From Ignavibacteriales bacterium (GTDB lineage Bacteria > Bacteroidota > Ignavibacteria > UBA10030): DNA of 64,000 nt. Where the stretch lies: assembly GCA_026390575.1 (NCBI GenBank), contig JAPLFR010000002.1:124001-188000 (forward strand), given 5' to 3'. Of this stretch, positions 55,569 to 63,975 are shown piece after piece. The number at the start of each line of letters is the position of its first letter. Position 1 is the first letter of the stretch. A program made the translations under genes and the position numbers. Below the pieces are notes generated by a model. It saw only the letters and a program-made list of their open reading frames with translations, did no database searches and was not told the origin of the DNA.

Positions 55569-55732
55569 CGTTTATTCCTGAGAATATATTCGAAGACCGA
55601 ACCATCACGCTTTTGATTTCCTGGATACCTCTATATGAAAGATCGTAGCGTTCACTGATAACAATATGCCTATGATAACTAGTGATGCCGTTGAGAGTTT
55701 GGATACGGAACATACTTTTTACATTTAAAAAT

Positions 55733-56635
55733 TCACCACAGCAGCCAGCTATTATGTGCTTTCTCTATAAGTGTTTTCAACCCTGCTGTACCTTCTTTCA
55801 AATTAATAAACAGAGAATCGAAATTTTTCCCCGCCGTCGAATCCATGAGCAATCTACCAATTGTTCCATCTCCTGCTGTTGAATCCATGAGCAGCTTACC
55901 GATTGTTCCTTTACCTGATTCCATATTGTGTGAAATCTTTGATAAATCACTTGTAATGTTGGCCGTATTTTCCGTCGTCTGTTTTAGTGATGCCAGAGCA
56001 TCGTCAATGTCATTTACTTTCTCCATAAGTATTTTAAATCCGGCTGAGCCGTTCTTCAAATTGGTGAACGTAGAATCGACATTTTGGCTCATCGATTGAT
56101 CCATTAACAGCCTTCCTATTGTTCCTTTTCCTAATTGAATATTTTTTGTAATCTTCGACAAATCACTTGTGATAGTGGTTGTATTATCAATCGTTTTCTT
56201 CATTGATACCATAAAATCGTCCACACCCAAGGACGGGACTGTTTGAACGATATCATTGTTTTCTATTTCCTTTTCTCCGCCTGTGCCGGGATACATAATG
56301 ATCGTTTTATTCCCCATAAGACCCTCCGAGCCAATACCTGCGACCGCATCCTTCTTTATAAACTTACGAGTGCTTTCATCAATGAGTATTTCTACTCTCA
56401 CGGAGGTATCGCTCACGATACTAATCATGTCTACAGTTCCCACATTTATTCCTGAGAGCCGCACGTTATTTCCTGGCTGAAGTCCGGCAACATCCTTGAA
56501 TACCCCGCTGATGCGAAATGTGCTTCTGAATAATTGCCGTCCTGCGCCGATAAAATATATTCCGACAATGAATACCATCATTCCAATAGAAATAAATATC
56601 CCCAATTTGATCTTATTGCTTGTATCTTTTCTCAT
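55733..56635 (-). CDS. MlaD-type MCE-domain protein
   Basis: 300 residues: one N-terminal membrane helix (residues 12-30), an MCE domain at about 40-120 (FRISGVFKDVAGLQPGNNVRLSGINVG), then a helical C-terminus with repeated GTIGRLLMDxxA units (three copies) each followed by an FxNLK segment. MCE proteins form periplasmic tubes that move phospholipids between the membranes. Last gene of a permease-ATPase-MCE operon. Confidence 0.92.
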   Translation of the reverse strand: MRKDTSNKIKLGIFISIGMMVFIVGIYFIGAGRQLFRSTFRISGVFKDVAGLQPGNNVRLSGINVGTVDMISIVSDTSVRVEILIDESTRKFIKKDAVAGIGSEGLMGNKTIIMYPGTGGEKEIENNDIVQTVPSLGVDDFMVSMKKTIDNTTTITSDLSKITKNIQLGKGTIGRLLMDQSMSQNVDSTFTNLKNGSAGFKILMEKVNDIDDALASLKQTTENTANITSDLSKISHNMESGKGTIGKLLMDSTAGDGTIGRLLMDSTAGKNFDSLFINLKEGTAGLKTLIEKAHNSWLLW

Positions 56636-56664
56636 TTTATCAGCTCTTTAAGTTTTGTAATCGA

Positions 56665-57444
56665 TTATTCAAAAAACGACCGTATCCAGATATCTGTTGA
56701 ATTCTTGAGCTCGTCGAATGATCCTTCAGCTTCACACATTCCATCTTTGATCACTACGATTCGATCTGCTGTGAGTCTTGCACATTCCATATCGTGTGTG
56801 ATTACGACAGAAGAGGTATTATATTTTTGTTGTACTTCCAGAATGAGTTTGCTTATTTCTTTTGATGTAATGGGATCGAGTCCGGTTGTCGGTTCATCAT
56901 ACAGCATGATTTCCGGTTTCAGGATCAACGTTCTGGCCAATCCCAGCCGTTTACGCATACCGCCGGAAAGTTCTGTCGGCGTCTTATCGATTGCTTTCGC
57001 TAGACCTACATTCTCCAAAGCTTCTTTTATCATCGAGTCCATATTTTCTTTTGGTATTGAACGCTGCTGCCTTCTCAGCGGAAACTGAAGATTCTCCCTT
57101 ACTGACATGGAATCATACAAGGCAGCACTTTGAAAGAGAAAACCAATCTTTTTACGTGTTTCAATGAGCTCCTTTTCCGAGAGTTGAGATATATCTTTTC
57201 CAAAAATAGCAAGCGAGCCATAGTCACAATCAAGCAATCCTACGATACATTTTATAAGTACTGATTTACCGGTTCCAGATTTTCCAAGGATAACGAGGTT
57301 CTCTCCTTTATGAATCACTAAATTAATATCCCGCAGCACGATATTATTCTCGAACGATTTCCTTAGATGCACCATCTCAACTACGATAGAATTGTTTTGC
57401 ATAGAATCTTGATCGATATTTTTCGGTACTGCATTCTCTGTCAT
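56665..57444 (-). CDS. MlaF-type ABC transporter ATPase
   Basis: 259 residues with Walker A GKSGTGKS, signature LSGGMRKRLGLARTLIL, Walker B IMLYDEPTTGLD and the switch His in VVITHDMECA. The GGMRKR signature is typical of the Mla/Mkl lipid-transport subfamily. Located 18 bases after the permease. Confidence 0.93.
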   Translation of the reverse strand: MTENAVPKNIDQDSMQNNSIVVEMVHLRKSFENNIVLRDINLVIHKGENLVILGKSGTGKSVLIKCIVGLLDCDYGSLAIFGKDISQLSEKELIETRKKIGFLFQSAALYDSMSVRENLQFPLRRQQRSIPKENMDSMIKEALENVGLAKAIDKTPTELSGGMRKRLGLARTLILKPEIMLYDEPTTGLDPITSKEISKLILEVQQKYNTSSVVITHDMECARLTADRIVVIKDGMCEAEGSFDELKNSTDIWIRSFFE

Positions 57445-57461
57445 TCTTTTGCTTACTTGAT

Positions 57462-58280
57462 TTAGTATTGATACAAACTTGTAAGTTGTACCGCTATCAT
57501 ATCTATTATAAAGACCAATAACGATGCGAATACGACGGCTGAGTTTGCCGCTTTTCCCACTCCTTCCGTTCCAGTATTTGCATAATAGCCTTTATAACAT
57601 CCTATCAGACCGATTGCAAATCCGAAGAAAAATGTTTTGATGATCGCCGGGAGCAAATCGCTATATTCGAGACTCTGAAATACCTGCAAAAAGAAAAAGG
57701 AGGCACTGACATGTCCATTCAAGTTGACGCCGACAAATGATCCTAATAAACCAACGGCATCGGCCATCACCGCCAAGAGAGGAAGCATCAATGTTGCCGC
57801 GAGTACTCTTGTTACGACAAGAAATTTATACGGATTAGTACCCGATACCTGCATCGCATCGATCTGTTCGGTCACCTTCATTGATGCCAGTTCTGCACCA
57901 ATTCCGGAACCAACTTTCCCGGCAAAAATCAAACCCGTGATCACCGGTCCTATTTCCCGTATGAGGGATATGGCGACCATCGCAGGCAGCATGGAAACCG
58001 CGCCAAACTTATTCAAAGTGGGTCGTGACTGAATAGTAAACACTAGCCCAATGATAAAGCCGGTAATAGCAACCAACGGAAAAGACTTGTAGCCGATCAG
58101 AAACGATTGTTTCAACAGTTCATTGAACTCATAGGGAGGCTTCAACACTTCTTTGAAAAAGCGCAATGTAAAAGATGCCAGCGACGATACTTCGATAAAG
58201 AATTTTCCAAATATCGACGCTAAAAAATCCTCTTCAATTTTTTCACGGGTGATCGATCTTATTTTTATTTTAGGTTCCAT
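57462..58280 (-). CDS. MlaE-type ABC transporter permease
   Basis: 272 residues with five to six membrane helices and the MlaE/YrbE family block IREIGPVITGLIFAGKVGSGIGAELASMKVTEQIDAM (about 105-145). With the downstream ATPase and MCE protein it forms the inner-membrane core of an Mla-like phospholipid transporter. MlaA, MlaB and MlaC are absent from the window. Confidence 0.93.
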   Translation of the reverse strand: MEPKIKIRSITREKIEEDFLASIFGKFFIEVSSLASFTLRFFKEVLKPPYEFNELLKQSFLIGYKSFPLVAITGFIIGLVFTIQSRPTLNKFGAVSMLPAMVAISLIREIGPVITGLIFAGKVGSGIGAELASMKVTEQIDAMQVSGTNPYKFLVVTRVLAATLMLPLLAVMADAVGLLGSFVGVNLNGHVSASFFFLQVFQSLEYSDLLPAIIKTFFFGFAIGLIGCYKGYYANTGTEGVGKAANSAVVFASLLVFIIDMIAVQLTSLYQY

Positions 58281-58354
58281 TGTTCGTCATGTCTTTCAAT
58301 ATCTCAATAATCCATCCAGCGGCTCAATAATTTCTCAATCATAGAAAGAATCGT

Positions 58355-59455
58355 TTAGGGCGATCCAGTGATCTTCCAGCATTCCCATCCAGAATGGTTG
58401 GGTACGTGTTTTGATCGTCCGAAACGGGACGGCTTGTAGTACACTTCTACTCCCCGGTTCATATCGGGCTGGATGAACTCAGGGATACTGGAGCAATCGC
58501 AGTGTTCGCGAGAAGCCGCCGGATATTCTTTCACCTTGGACAGAGACCGATTGTAGATTGTGTCAACAGTTCGAACGTATGTTTGCACGATGCTTGCATC
58601 GTACGTTGCAACGCTCACAGCGGTATACACTGTTGCGGCGAGTGTGTCAAAAGCATCGCGTGCAAACTTTTTCGTCCAAGCTTCAATTGTTTCATTAGAC
58701 GCAGCAGAATCCGATTGTCCGAATGATGGAATGGTGAAATACGAAAGATGAAGATTATCCGGCGACGCGACAATATACCGCGCATAGGGTGCGATTGCAG
58801 ATATTGTGTACGGCGTGCCATTGTAGCATGTCGAAAGAACAACAAGGTCGAATGGGCGGTGCGCACCCTGAAATTCCCGCAAACACTCGGCAAGCGTATC
58901 GACCGTGAATGGTCTATCTGCATAAGACGCATTGTAGTCTTCGCCGTCGAATTCCGGGATTTCATGTCCGAAAAAGAACACAATTTTTTTCACATCCTTC
59001 CCTTCGGCTGTATGAAAGCGCCTGTACATTTCAGTTTCGTATCCAAAGGATGAGTTGCGCTCATCCCGCCAATACCGTTCGTGAACATCGAGCCGACCGT
59101 TTCTGTAGTAGAAAAATTCACCGTCGCGCTGCGGGAAGAACACGAACGTGTGTCTTTTTCGTTTTTCATGAAAAATGAAAACTTCGGTATGAAGGTTACC
59201 TTCTGCAATCGACCGTGCTTTTAATACCGTTACTTCATCCGCATTGCGCGGCTTGCCGAATGCATCGTGATAGAGATAATCTCCGTCTCCGTGTATGAAA
59301 AAAACGAGCGAATACTTCAGCAGGCCATCAGGGCGTCGACCATGCGGCACGTCATACTGCAGAGCCGGTTCCGTACTACACGACAAAAGCATTATGGTGA
59401 ACAGAGGACAAGTGGCTCGATAGGCATATGCCCAATGCCATCGCAAGACTTTCAT
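58355..59455 (-). CDS. Caspase-fold (clostripain C11-like) lipoprotein
   Basis: 366 residues from the ATG at 59455 (the frame opens at 59482; neither start has a good ribosome site). The N-terminus ends in a lipobox, LFTIMLLSC, so Cys26 is probably acylated. The catalytic pair fits the caspase-hemoglobinase fold: His164 in FFFGHEIPEF and Cys210 in LVVLSTCYNG, at the ends of hydrophobic strands. Clostripain-type peptidases cleave after Arg or Lys. The gene stands 74 bases before the Mla operon. Confidence 0.8.
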   Translation of the reverse strand: MKVLRWHWAYAYRATCPLFTIMLLSCSTEPALQYDVPHGRRPDGLLKYSLVFFIHGDGDYLYHDAFGKPRNADEVTVLKARSIAEGNLHTEVFIFHEKRKRHTFVFFPQRDGEFFYYRNGRLDVHERYWRDERNSSFGYETEMYRRFHTAEGKDVKKIVFFFGHEIPEFDGEDYNASYADRPFTVDTLAECLREFQGAHRPFDLVVLSTCYNGTPYTISAIAPYARYIVASPDNLHLSYFTIPSFGQSDSAASNETIEAWTKKFARDAFDTLAATVYTAVSVATYDASIVQTYVRTVDTIYNRSLSKVKEYPAASREHCDCSSIPEFIQPDMNRGVEVYYKPSRFGRSKHVPNHSGWECWKITGSP

Positions 59456-59686
59456 AAGTGATCGAATGGGCTGACATTTCATAGAAGGCCGTTCGTAATT
59501 GTCTGGTTGATGAGTTTACTTATTTCTTTTTCCCCGGCACAAACAATGTCCCGCTCATGATGATCAGCCCGACATCAGCTACTTTTTCTTATGTCCCAAA
59601 GCAGAAACTGGTATTAAACAGCCATCACAAACCGAATGACCTGAACGTTGATTCCGGATGTTTTGATGATACCTTACCTACTTTGT

Positions 59687-59929
59687 TCACCGTTTCAGTT
59701 TTCGCGTTAATTTATCGGCTTCGTCTTTAACGATATCTATTGTTTCGGTTATGTTTTCCATTAAATCATCTGCTTTGGACTTGAGTTCATTCATATAGTC
59801 GGCAGTGGTGTTGACAATTTTTTTCCTCGTGTGTTTGCCTTGAGCCGGTGCGAACAACATACCCACCACGGCTCCCCCCGCAAACAATCCGAGCCCGCTC
59901 CAAAAAACCTTAGCTGAATTCATAGTCAT
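59687..59929 (-). CDS. YtxH-domain small protein
   Basis: 80 residues: membrane or hydrophobic glycine-rich start (FWSGLGLFAGGAVVGMLFAPAQGK), then the YtxH KHTRKKI motif and a long amphipathic helix (ELKSKADDLMENITETIDIVKDEADKL). YtxH proteins are general-stress proteins. Its start lies inside the end of the second YtxH gene, so the two are coupled. Confidence 0.88.
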   Translation of the reverse strand: MTMNSAKVFWSGLGLFAGGAVVGMLFAPAQGKHTRKKIVNTTADYMNELKSKADDLMENITETIDIVKDEADKLTRKLKR

Positions 59930-60200
59930 TACCTTTCTTTGGTTCGTTCATTGACATCCTATCGTTCTTTTGTTGTTGTATTAATTGTCTTCTCAAGTTA
60001 GCAACATCGTCCCGCACTGATTCAATTCTCTGCGTCATCGTGTCGACCAGTTCATCAACAGTATTTTGTATTTCATTATCAAATGTGTTTGCTTTATGAG
60101 CAATTCTTTTACGCGTGACCGATCCTTTTGCCGGGGCGAACAGTACACCCATCAAGGCTCCAGCCGCCATTGCTCCTATGAATACTCTCATTGATACCAT
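59910..60200 (-). CDS. YtxH-domain small protein, second copy
   Basis: 96 residues from the ATG at 60200, chosen over the 60380 frame start because AAAGGAGAG precedes it and the N-terminus then matches its neighbour (MRVFIGAMAAGALMGVLFAPAKGS, then TRKRI). The coiled-coil tail is DNEIQNTVDELVDTMTQRIE. Its last codons overlap the 80-residue YtxH gene by 20 bases. Confidence 0.88.
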   Translation of the reverse strand: MVSMRVFIGAMAAGALMGVLFAPAKGSVTRKRIAHKANTFDNEIQNTVDELVDTMTQRIESVRDDVANLRRQLIQQQKNDRMSMNEPKKGNDYEFS

Positions 60201-60462
60201 AATGCTCTCCTTTCCCATTGATTTAAAAAATGTGACTATGAAGCCCCAGTCACAATCAACTGCAGTATCCCTCCATGGAAAATCGGGACTGCAGAATTGG
60301 ATGATATTGCTGTCATCCGTCCTGACTATACTAATAAATTCAAGATCAACTTTTTTACCGTCATCCAACTTGCCGGGCAACGCATCATACCTCAGGGGCG
60401 AAGTTACTTAGCTGATAAAGGTCAGCATAGTCGATCTTTTTTGTATGGGCAGATCCCAATTC

Positions 60463-60897
60463 TTATCGCAGAAGCAGCACAACGAGAACGATGATCAGGA
60501 TCAGCGCGAGGAGGCTGATTGATATCCCTTCAGCTTGCTCCACATCCTGGGCCGTATAATCAGCAAACGCATTAAGCTGCTCATCGGGTACGCGTGTATA
60601 ACCTTCGGCTCCCGAGAGTTCCTTCTGCTTTTCCTGAATCGATGATTCGAAACGGATGATCGCTTTCCGATCGTTCTCAGAAATCAGCGGCGACCGCTGG
60701 ACTGCAACGAGCGAACGAGACATTGCAGAAAGAGATGTGCTGAGAATTTCTCGCTTCTCTTGCGGACTGGATGCTGCTTTCACACGAAGAGCTGCATCGT
60801 TGAAATATTTTTTAAATTCATCTCTTCCCTGTCCGTACCCTATTCCAACAAAAAGACAAACCATGACAGTATATGCAAATACATTGCGCAGTGACAT
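60463..60897 (-). CDS. Hypothetical exported protein with C-terminal membrane helix
   Basis: 144 residues: signal peptide 1-22, a helical soluble middle, then a strongly hydrophobic C-terminal segment (SISLLALILIIVLVVLLLR). Possibly tail-anchored in the periplasm. No family is recognised. The gene has its own promoter module and precedes the YtxH pair, 263 bases away. Confidence 0.6.
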   Translation of the reverse strand: MSLRNVFAYTVMVCLFVGIGYGQGRDEFKKYFNDAALRVKAASSPQEKREILSTSLSAMSRSLVAVQRSPLISENDRKAIIRFESSIQEKQKELSGAEGYTRVPDEQLNAFADYTAQDVEQAEGISISLLALILIIVLVVLLLR

Positions 60898-60986
60898 TCG
60901 ATTACCCTTTCATATCACGAATGAATAAAAAGTTGACTATCTCACTAACCAGGTACCATGACTCATAAAACAAATAACATTGTAAT

Positions 60987-61050
60987 AAAGATACTACTTC
61001 AATGATGAAACGTAATCGTCCAAAGGGATGAAAAAGGAATTAACCCTTTG
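60987..61050 (-). promoter_or_regulatory. Shared stress promoter module, copy 12
   Basis: Operator 61022-61050 (GGGTTAATTCC ... CATCCCTTT), intermediate GATT, GTATCTTTA ending at 60994, 29 bases away. Upstream of the gene at 60463-60897. Confidence 0.77.
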
Positions 61051-61089
61051 GGGTTAGCTGACGCACAGCTAACCGATAACTGCAAGCAG

Positions 61090-61138
61090 GAGAAGGGAAA
61101 GAAGCTCATTGAGACACTGTTTACTCCTTTCCCCTCTC
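61090..61138 (-). terminator. Hairpin-rich 3' flank of an ice-binding-like gene
   Basis: GAGAAGGGAAAG pairs with CTTTCCCCTCTC around a GAGACAC core. It is 60 bases past the stop at 61199, and a matching structure follows the paralogous gene (62539-62580). Probably an RNA stem that ends or protects the transcript. Confidence 0.5.
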
Positions 61139-61153
61139 AAAAGACCATACTTG

Positions 61154-61173
61154 ATCCCGATATCTATCGGGAT
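61154..61173. repeat. 20-bp palindrome (TCCCGAT family)
   Basis: Perfect ATCCCGATA-TC-TATCGGGAT, just after the stop of the gene at 61199-62275 on the minus strand. Confidence 0.75.
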
Positions 61174-61198
61174 TCAGATAGGCAACTCTGCTCTATCC

Positions 61199-62275
61199 TC
61201 ACTTCATTAAGACCAGCTTCTTCACCGAAACGAAGGATCCTGATTCCAGACGATAGAAATACACACCGCTTGCAAGACTGAGTCGTTCCTCGCTTGTATT
61301 GAATGGCACGGTGTAACTGCCGGCTTCCTGGCGAGTGTTCACGAGCGTAGCAACTTCCCCACCAAGCATATTGAAAATCTTTAGAGAAACCATTCCAGCC
61401 TTCTCAAGACTGTATTGAATCTTCGTGGATGGATTGAATGGATTGGGATAGTTCTGCGAGAGCGTGAATTTTTGCGGTGCTGCTCCTGTCTCAACAGCAG
61501 TTGCTGTCGCCGGCTGAGTGACAGCATTGGCATCTAATGTAACCGCAGTCTGTGCCAACATTCTACCATTGATTGATGCACCGGTGTTCAGTGCAATAAG
61601 CGTTTGACACATTATGATTCCCTCGAAGTGCGAGGTTGTACCAAGCGTCACTTGTCCAGCGACCTGCCAGAATATGTTCTTGGCCTGTGCACCACCGCTC
61701 AATATAACAGCCTTCGCATTAGCGAGTGTAATATCTCCTGATGTCTGGAAAATCCAAATATCGTTTTGTCCACCGGAAATAGTTACATCCGTTAGTATTA
61801 CAATACTGGTAGTCCATTTGTAAACCCCAGGAGTGAGTGTTTTCCCGCCAATACTTCCAGTACCCAGTTCTGTAGAATCAGGAGCCCTGCCTGCGGCGTC
61901 TGTGTATGCAGTGAGCATGTCACCTACAGCTGTTGTTAAGATTGTTGGAGTTGGAGGATCATAATCTGCTGCGTATATTTTTCCCGTCACGAGAGACGAT
62001 ATCGCAAATGTCGTCGGAGGGGCTGTTATTCCAAATCCGGTGATGAAACTCGCAGCGGCTGGGCTCAGTGCAATATCACCGACTATTGCGGTAGTTCCGG
62101 TGGATGAGATTCCTGTCTTTGCTAGAATCACATAATTACCGGCTGTTCCCAGGTTTACCTGTGCCGGGCCTAATTGAGACACGGCGACGGCATACACCAT
62201 CAAGATAATCGTCAACGTCGAGCCGAACAGGCGTACCCATCGACTTAGTTTATTTATGGAATTTGTTGTTTTCAT
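61199..62275 (-). CDS. Ice-binding-type (DUF3494) secreted protein, copy B
   Basis: 358 residues: signal peptide 1-32, a DUF3494 right-handed beta-solenoid domain (about 35-255; LSPAAASFITGFGITA, VTISGGQNDIWIFQTSGDI, KNIFWQVAGQVTLGTTSHFEGIIM), and a C-terminal type IX sorting tail (NYPNPFNPSTKIQYSL, GVYFYRL ... VSVKKLVLMK). It is exported across the outer membrane and may be cell-surface attached. DUF3494 proteins bind ice or act as adhesins; which applies is not decided. Paralogous to 62661-63764. Confidence 0.92.
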   Translation of the reverse strand: MKTTNSINKLSRWVRLFGSTLTIILMVYAVAVSQLGPAQVNLGTAGNYVILAKTGISSTGTTAIVGDIALSPAAASFITGFGITAPPTTFAISSLVTGKIYAADYDPPTPTILTTAVGDMLTAYTDAAGRAPDSTELGTGSIGGKTLTPGVYKWTTSIVILTDVTISGGQNDIWIFQTSGDITLANAKAVILSGGAQAKNIFWQVAGQVTLGTTSHFEGIIMCQTLIALNTGASINGRMLAQTAVTLDANAVTQPATATAVETGAAPQKFTLSQNYPNPFNPSTKIQYSLEKAGMVSLKIFNMLGGEVATLVNTRQEAGSYTVPFNTSEERLSLASGVYFYRLESGSFVSVKKLVLMK

Positions 62276-62429
62276 AAAATTCTCCTGTAATTAATAAAAG
62301 AAAAATAGTTTTGTTTGCTTTCCACTAGGCTTTGTTTGATTATACACCTTCCTTTCGTATAAATTTTTCGTCCAGATTGTCAAATCCGGCACTTCGAGAA
62401 GAGTATTATTTCTCTGCTGAATGTGATAG

Positions 62430-62494
62430 AGATATACTCATAATTTCATAAGAAGGTAATAGGTCTAAAGGATGAAAAAGGGACTAATCCTTTA
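62430..62494 (-). promoter_or_regulatory. Shared stress promoter module, copy 13
   Basis: Operator 62466-62494 (GGATTAGTCCC ... CATCCTTT), CTATT at spacing 5, GTATAT at 62432-62437, 30 bases away. It drives copy B of the ice-binding-like gene, 191 bases downstream. Confidence 0.8.
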
Positions 62495-62538
62495 GTTGTT
62501 AGCGGATACATCACAAAACGATAATAGCAAACATAAAG

Positions 62539-62580
62539 TAGGGAAAGAAGCTCAGTGAGACACTGTTTCCTCCTTCCCTA
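62539..62580 (-). terminator. Hairpin-rich 3' flank of the paralogous ice-binding-like gene
   Basis: TAGGGAA/TTCCCTA arms enclose a second perfect CAGTG-AGA-CACTG hairpin. The core GAAAGAAGCTCA.TGAGACACTGTTT is shared with 61090-61138. Confidence 0.5.
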
Positions 62581-62660
62581 CTCATCCCCGAAGGAATCCT
62601 TTGAATAAATCATATGTGATCCCGGTAACTCTCGAAGCTCTAAACGGTTCCGCTGTGCGC

Positions 62661-63764
62661 TTACTTTATGAGAACGAATTTCTTAACCGAAACGAAAGAT
62701 CCGGATTCTCCCGAAGGGATGGCATTCGCCACAAGACGGTAGAAGTACACACCGCTCGCAAAGCTGAGTCTTCCCTCGTTGGTATTAAACGATACACTGT
62801 AACTGCCGGCTTCCTGATGGGAGTTTACGAGCGTAACAATTTCATCGCCAAGCAAATTGTAAACCTTTAGGGAGACCATACCGGCATTCTTGATACTGTA
62901 TTGAATCTTCGTAGATGGGTTGAACGGATTTGGATAATTCTGCGAAAGTGAAAATTCTGTTGGCGCCGATCCAATTTCTACAGCAGTCGTACTTGCCGGC
63001 CTGACGATTGTACTAGATGCTATTGTAACCGCAGCAATACGTGCCAAAGCTCTGCCATCCAGCGTTGCGCCGGTATTCAGTGAGATTGATTGATCCGCCA
63101 TAATGGTTCCCTTGAAGACAGAGGTCGTTCCAAGTACGGCTGAAGTGCCGACCTGCCAAAAGATGTTGGAAGCTTGAGCGCCTCCGGCGAGAATGACCTG
63201 GACATTGTTGTTCAAATTGAGATCAGACCCTATTTGGAATATCCAGACATCAGTTGAGCTGCCCGAGAGAGTGACGTTTGACGATATCGAACAAGTGCTC
63301 GTGAATTTATAGAGTCCGGCTATGAGGGTTAACCCGCCGATATCTCCGGATCCGGGATTTAAAAAAGTACCGGTTGGTACTGGTGTTCGTTCAGCGGCGT
63401 CGTTGTACGCTATGGTTAAGTCGCCCTGAGCAGTGGTTAATAAAGTAGCAGCAGGCATCGAACCTGCAGGACCAGTAACATCGACTGCGTATATCGTCCC
63501 TGTGACTTCTAGAGCCCCAAAGCCAGTGATACCACTGCCTGCGGCCGGACTCAAACCAATATCCCCGGTAACAGCAGAAGTCGGAACGTTAGAGATTAAC
63601 GAACCAGCCAAAATCGCGAACGTTCCGGTCGATCCAAGATTTACCGGCACTAGTGATTGAGACACGGCGACGGTATGCACCATCAAGAAAATCGCTAACG
63701 CTGAACCGAGCAGGCGTACCCATCGGCCTAAATTATTTGTTAAATTTGTTGTGTGAGTCTTCAT
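62661..63764 (-). CDS. Ice-binding-type (DUF3494) secreted protein, copy A
   Basis: 367 residues with the same plan as copy B: signal peptide 1-33, DUF3494 solenoid (LSPAAGSGITGFGALEV, VTLSGSSTDVWIFQIGSDL, SNIFWQVGTSAVLGTTSVF), then the type IX tail NYPNPFNPSTKIQYS with a short insertion (VANAIPSGESG) before VSVKKFVLIK. By eye around 60% identical to copy B with matching 5' and 3' flanks, so tandem duplication took promoter, gene and terminator together. Confidence 0.92.
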   Translation of the reverse strand: MKTHTTNLTNNLGRWVRLLGSALAIFLMVHTVAVSQSLVPVNLGSTGTFAILAGSLISNVPTSAVTGDIGLSPAAGSGITGFGALEVTGTIYAVDVTGPAGSMPAATLLTTAQGDLTIAYNDAAERTPVPTGTFLNPGSGDIGGLTLIAGLYKFTSTCSISSNVTLSGSSTDVWIFQIGSDLNLNNNVQVILAGGAQASNIFWQVGTSAVLGTTSVFKGTIMADQSISLNTGATLDGRALARIAAVTIASSTIVRPASTTAVEIGSAPTEFSLSQNYPNPFNPSTKIQYSIKNAGMVSLKVYNLLGDEIVTLVNSHQEAGSYSVSFNTNEGRLSFASGVYFYRLVANAIPSGESGSFVSVKKFVLIK

Positions 63765-63909
63765 ATAATCTCCATGTGTTTAATTAAAAATGAAAAAGTA
63801 AGTTAACTATTCATTTGACTTTGTTTGTCCTTCCATTCAATCCCAGCTCACTGCGTAATTTCCTTTCCGGCATTTCGAGAAGTGAAATAGTACCTGCTGA
63901 ACGTGATAC

Positions 63910-63975
63910 AGATATACCGATAATTTCTTAGGGAGGGAATAGCTCTAAAGGATGAAAAAGTAATTAACCCCTTGA
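63910..63975 (-). promoter_or_regulatory. Shared stress promoter module, copy 14
   Basis: Operator 63946-63975 (GGGTTAATTAC ... CATCCTTT), CTATT at spacing 5, GTATATCT at 63910-63917, 30 bases away. It drives copy A of the ice-binding-like gene, 182 bases downstream. Confidence 0.8.

Noticed and set aside
14454-63975. The module as a sigma-54 or an ordinary ECF -35/-10 pair
   Set aside because: No GG-N10-GC pair is found. GGATTA to CATCC is only about 10 bases, too short for an ECF spacer, while the 30-base distance to GTATNNT is fixed, which favours operator plus -10.
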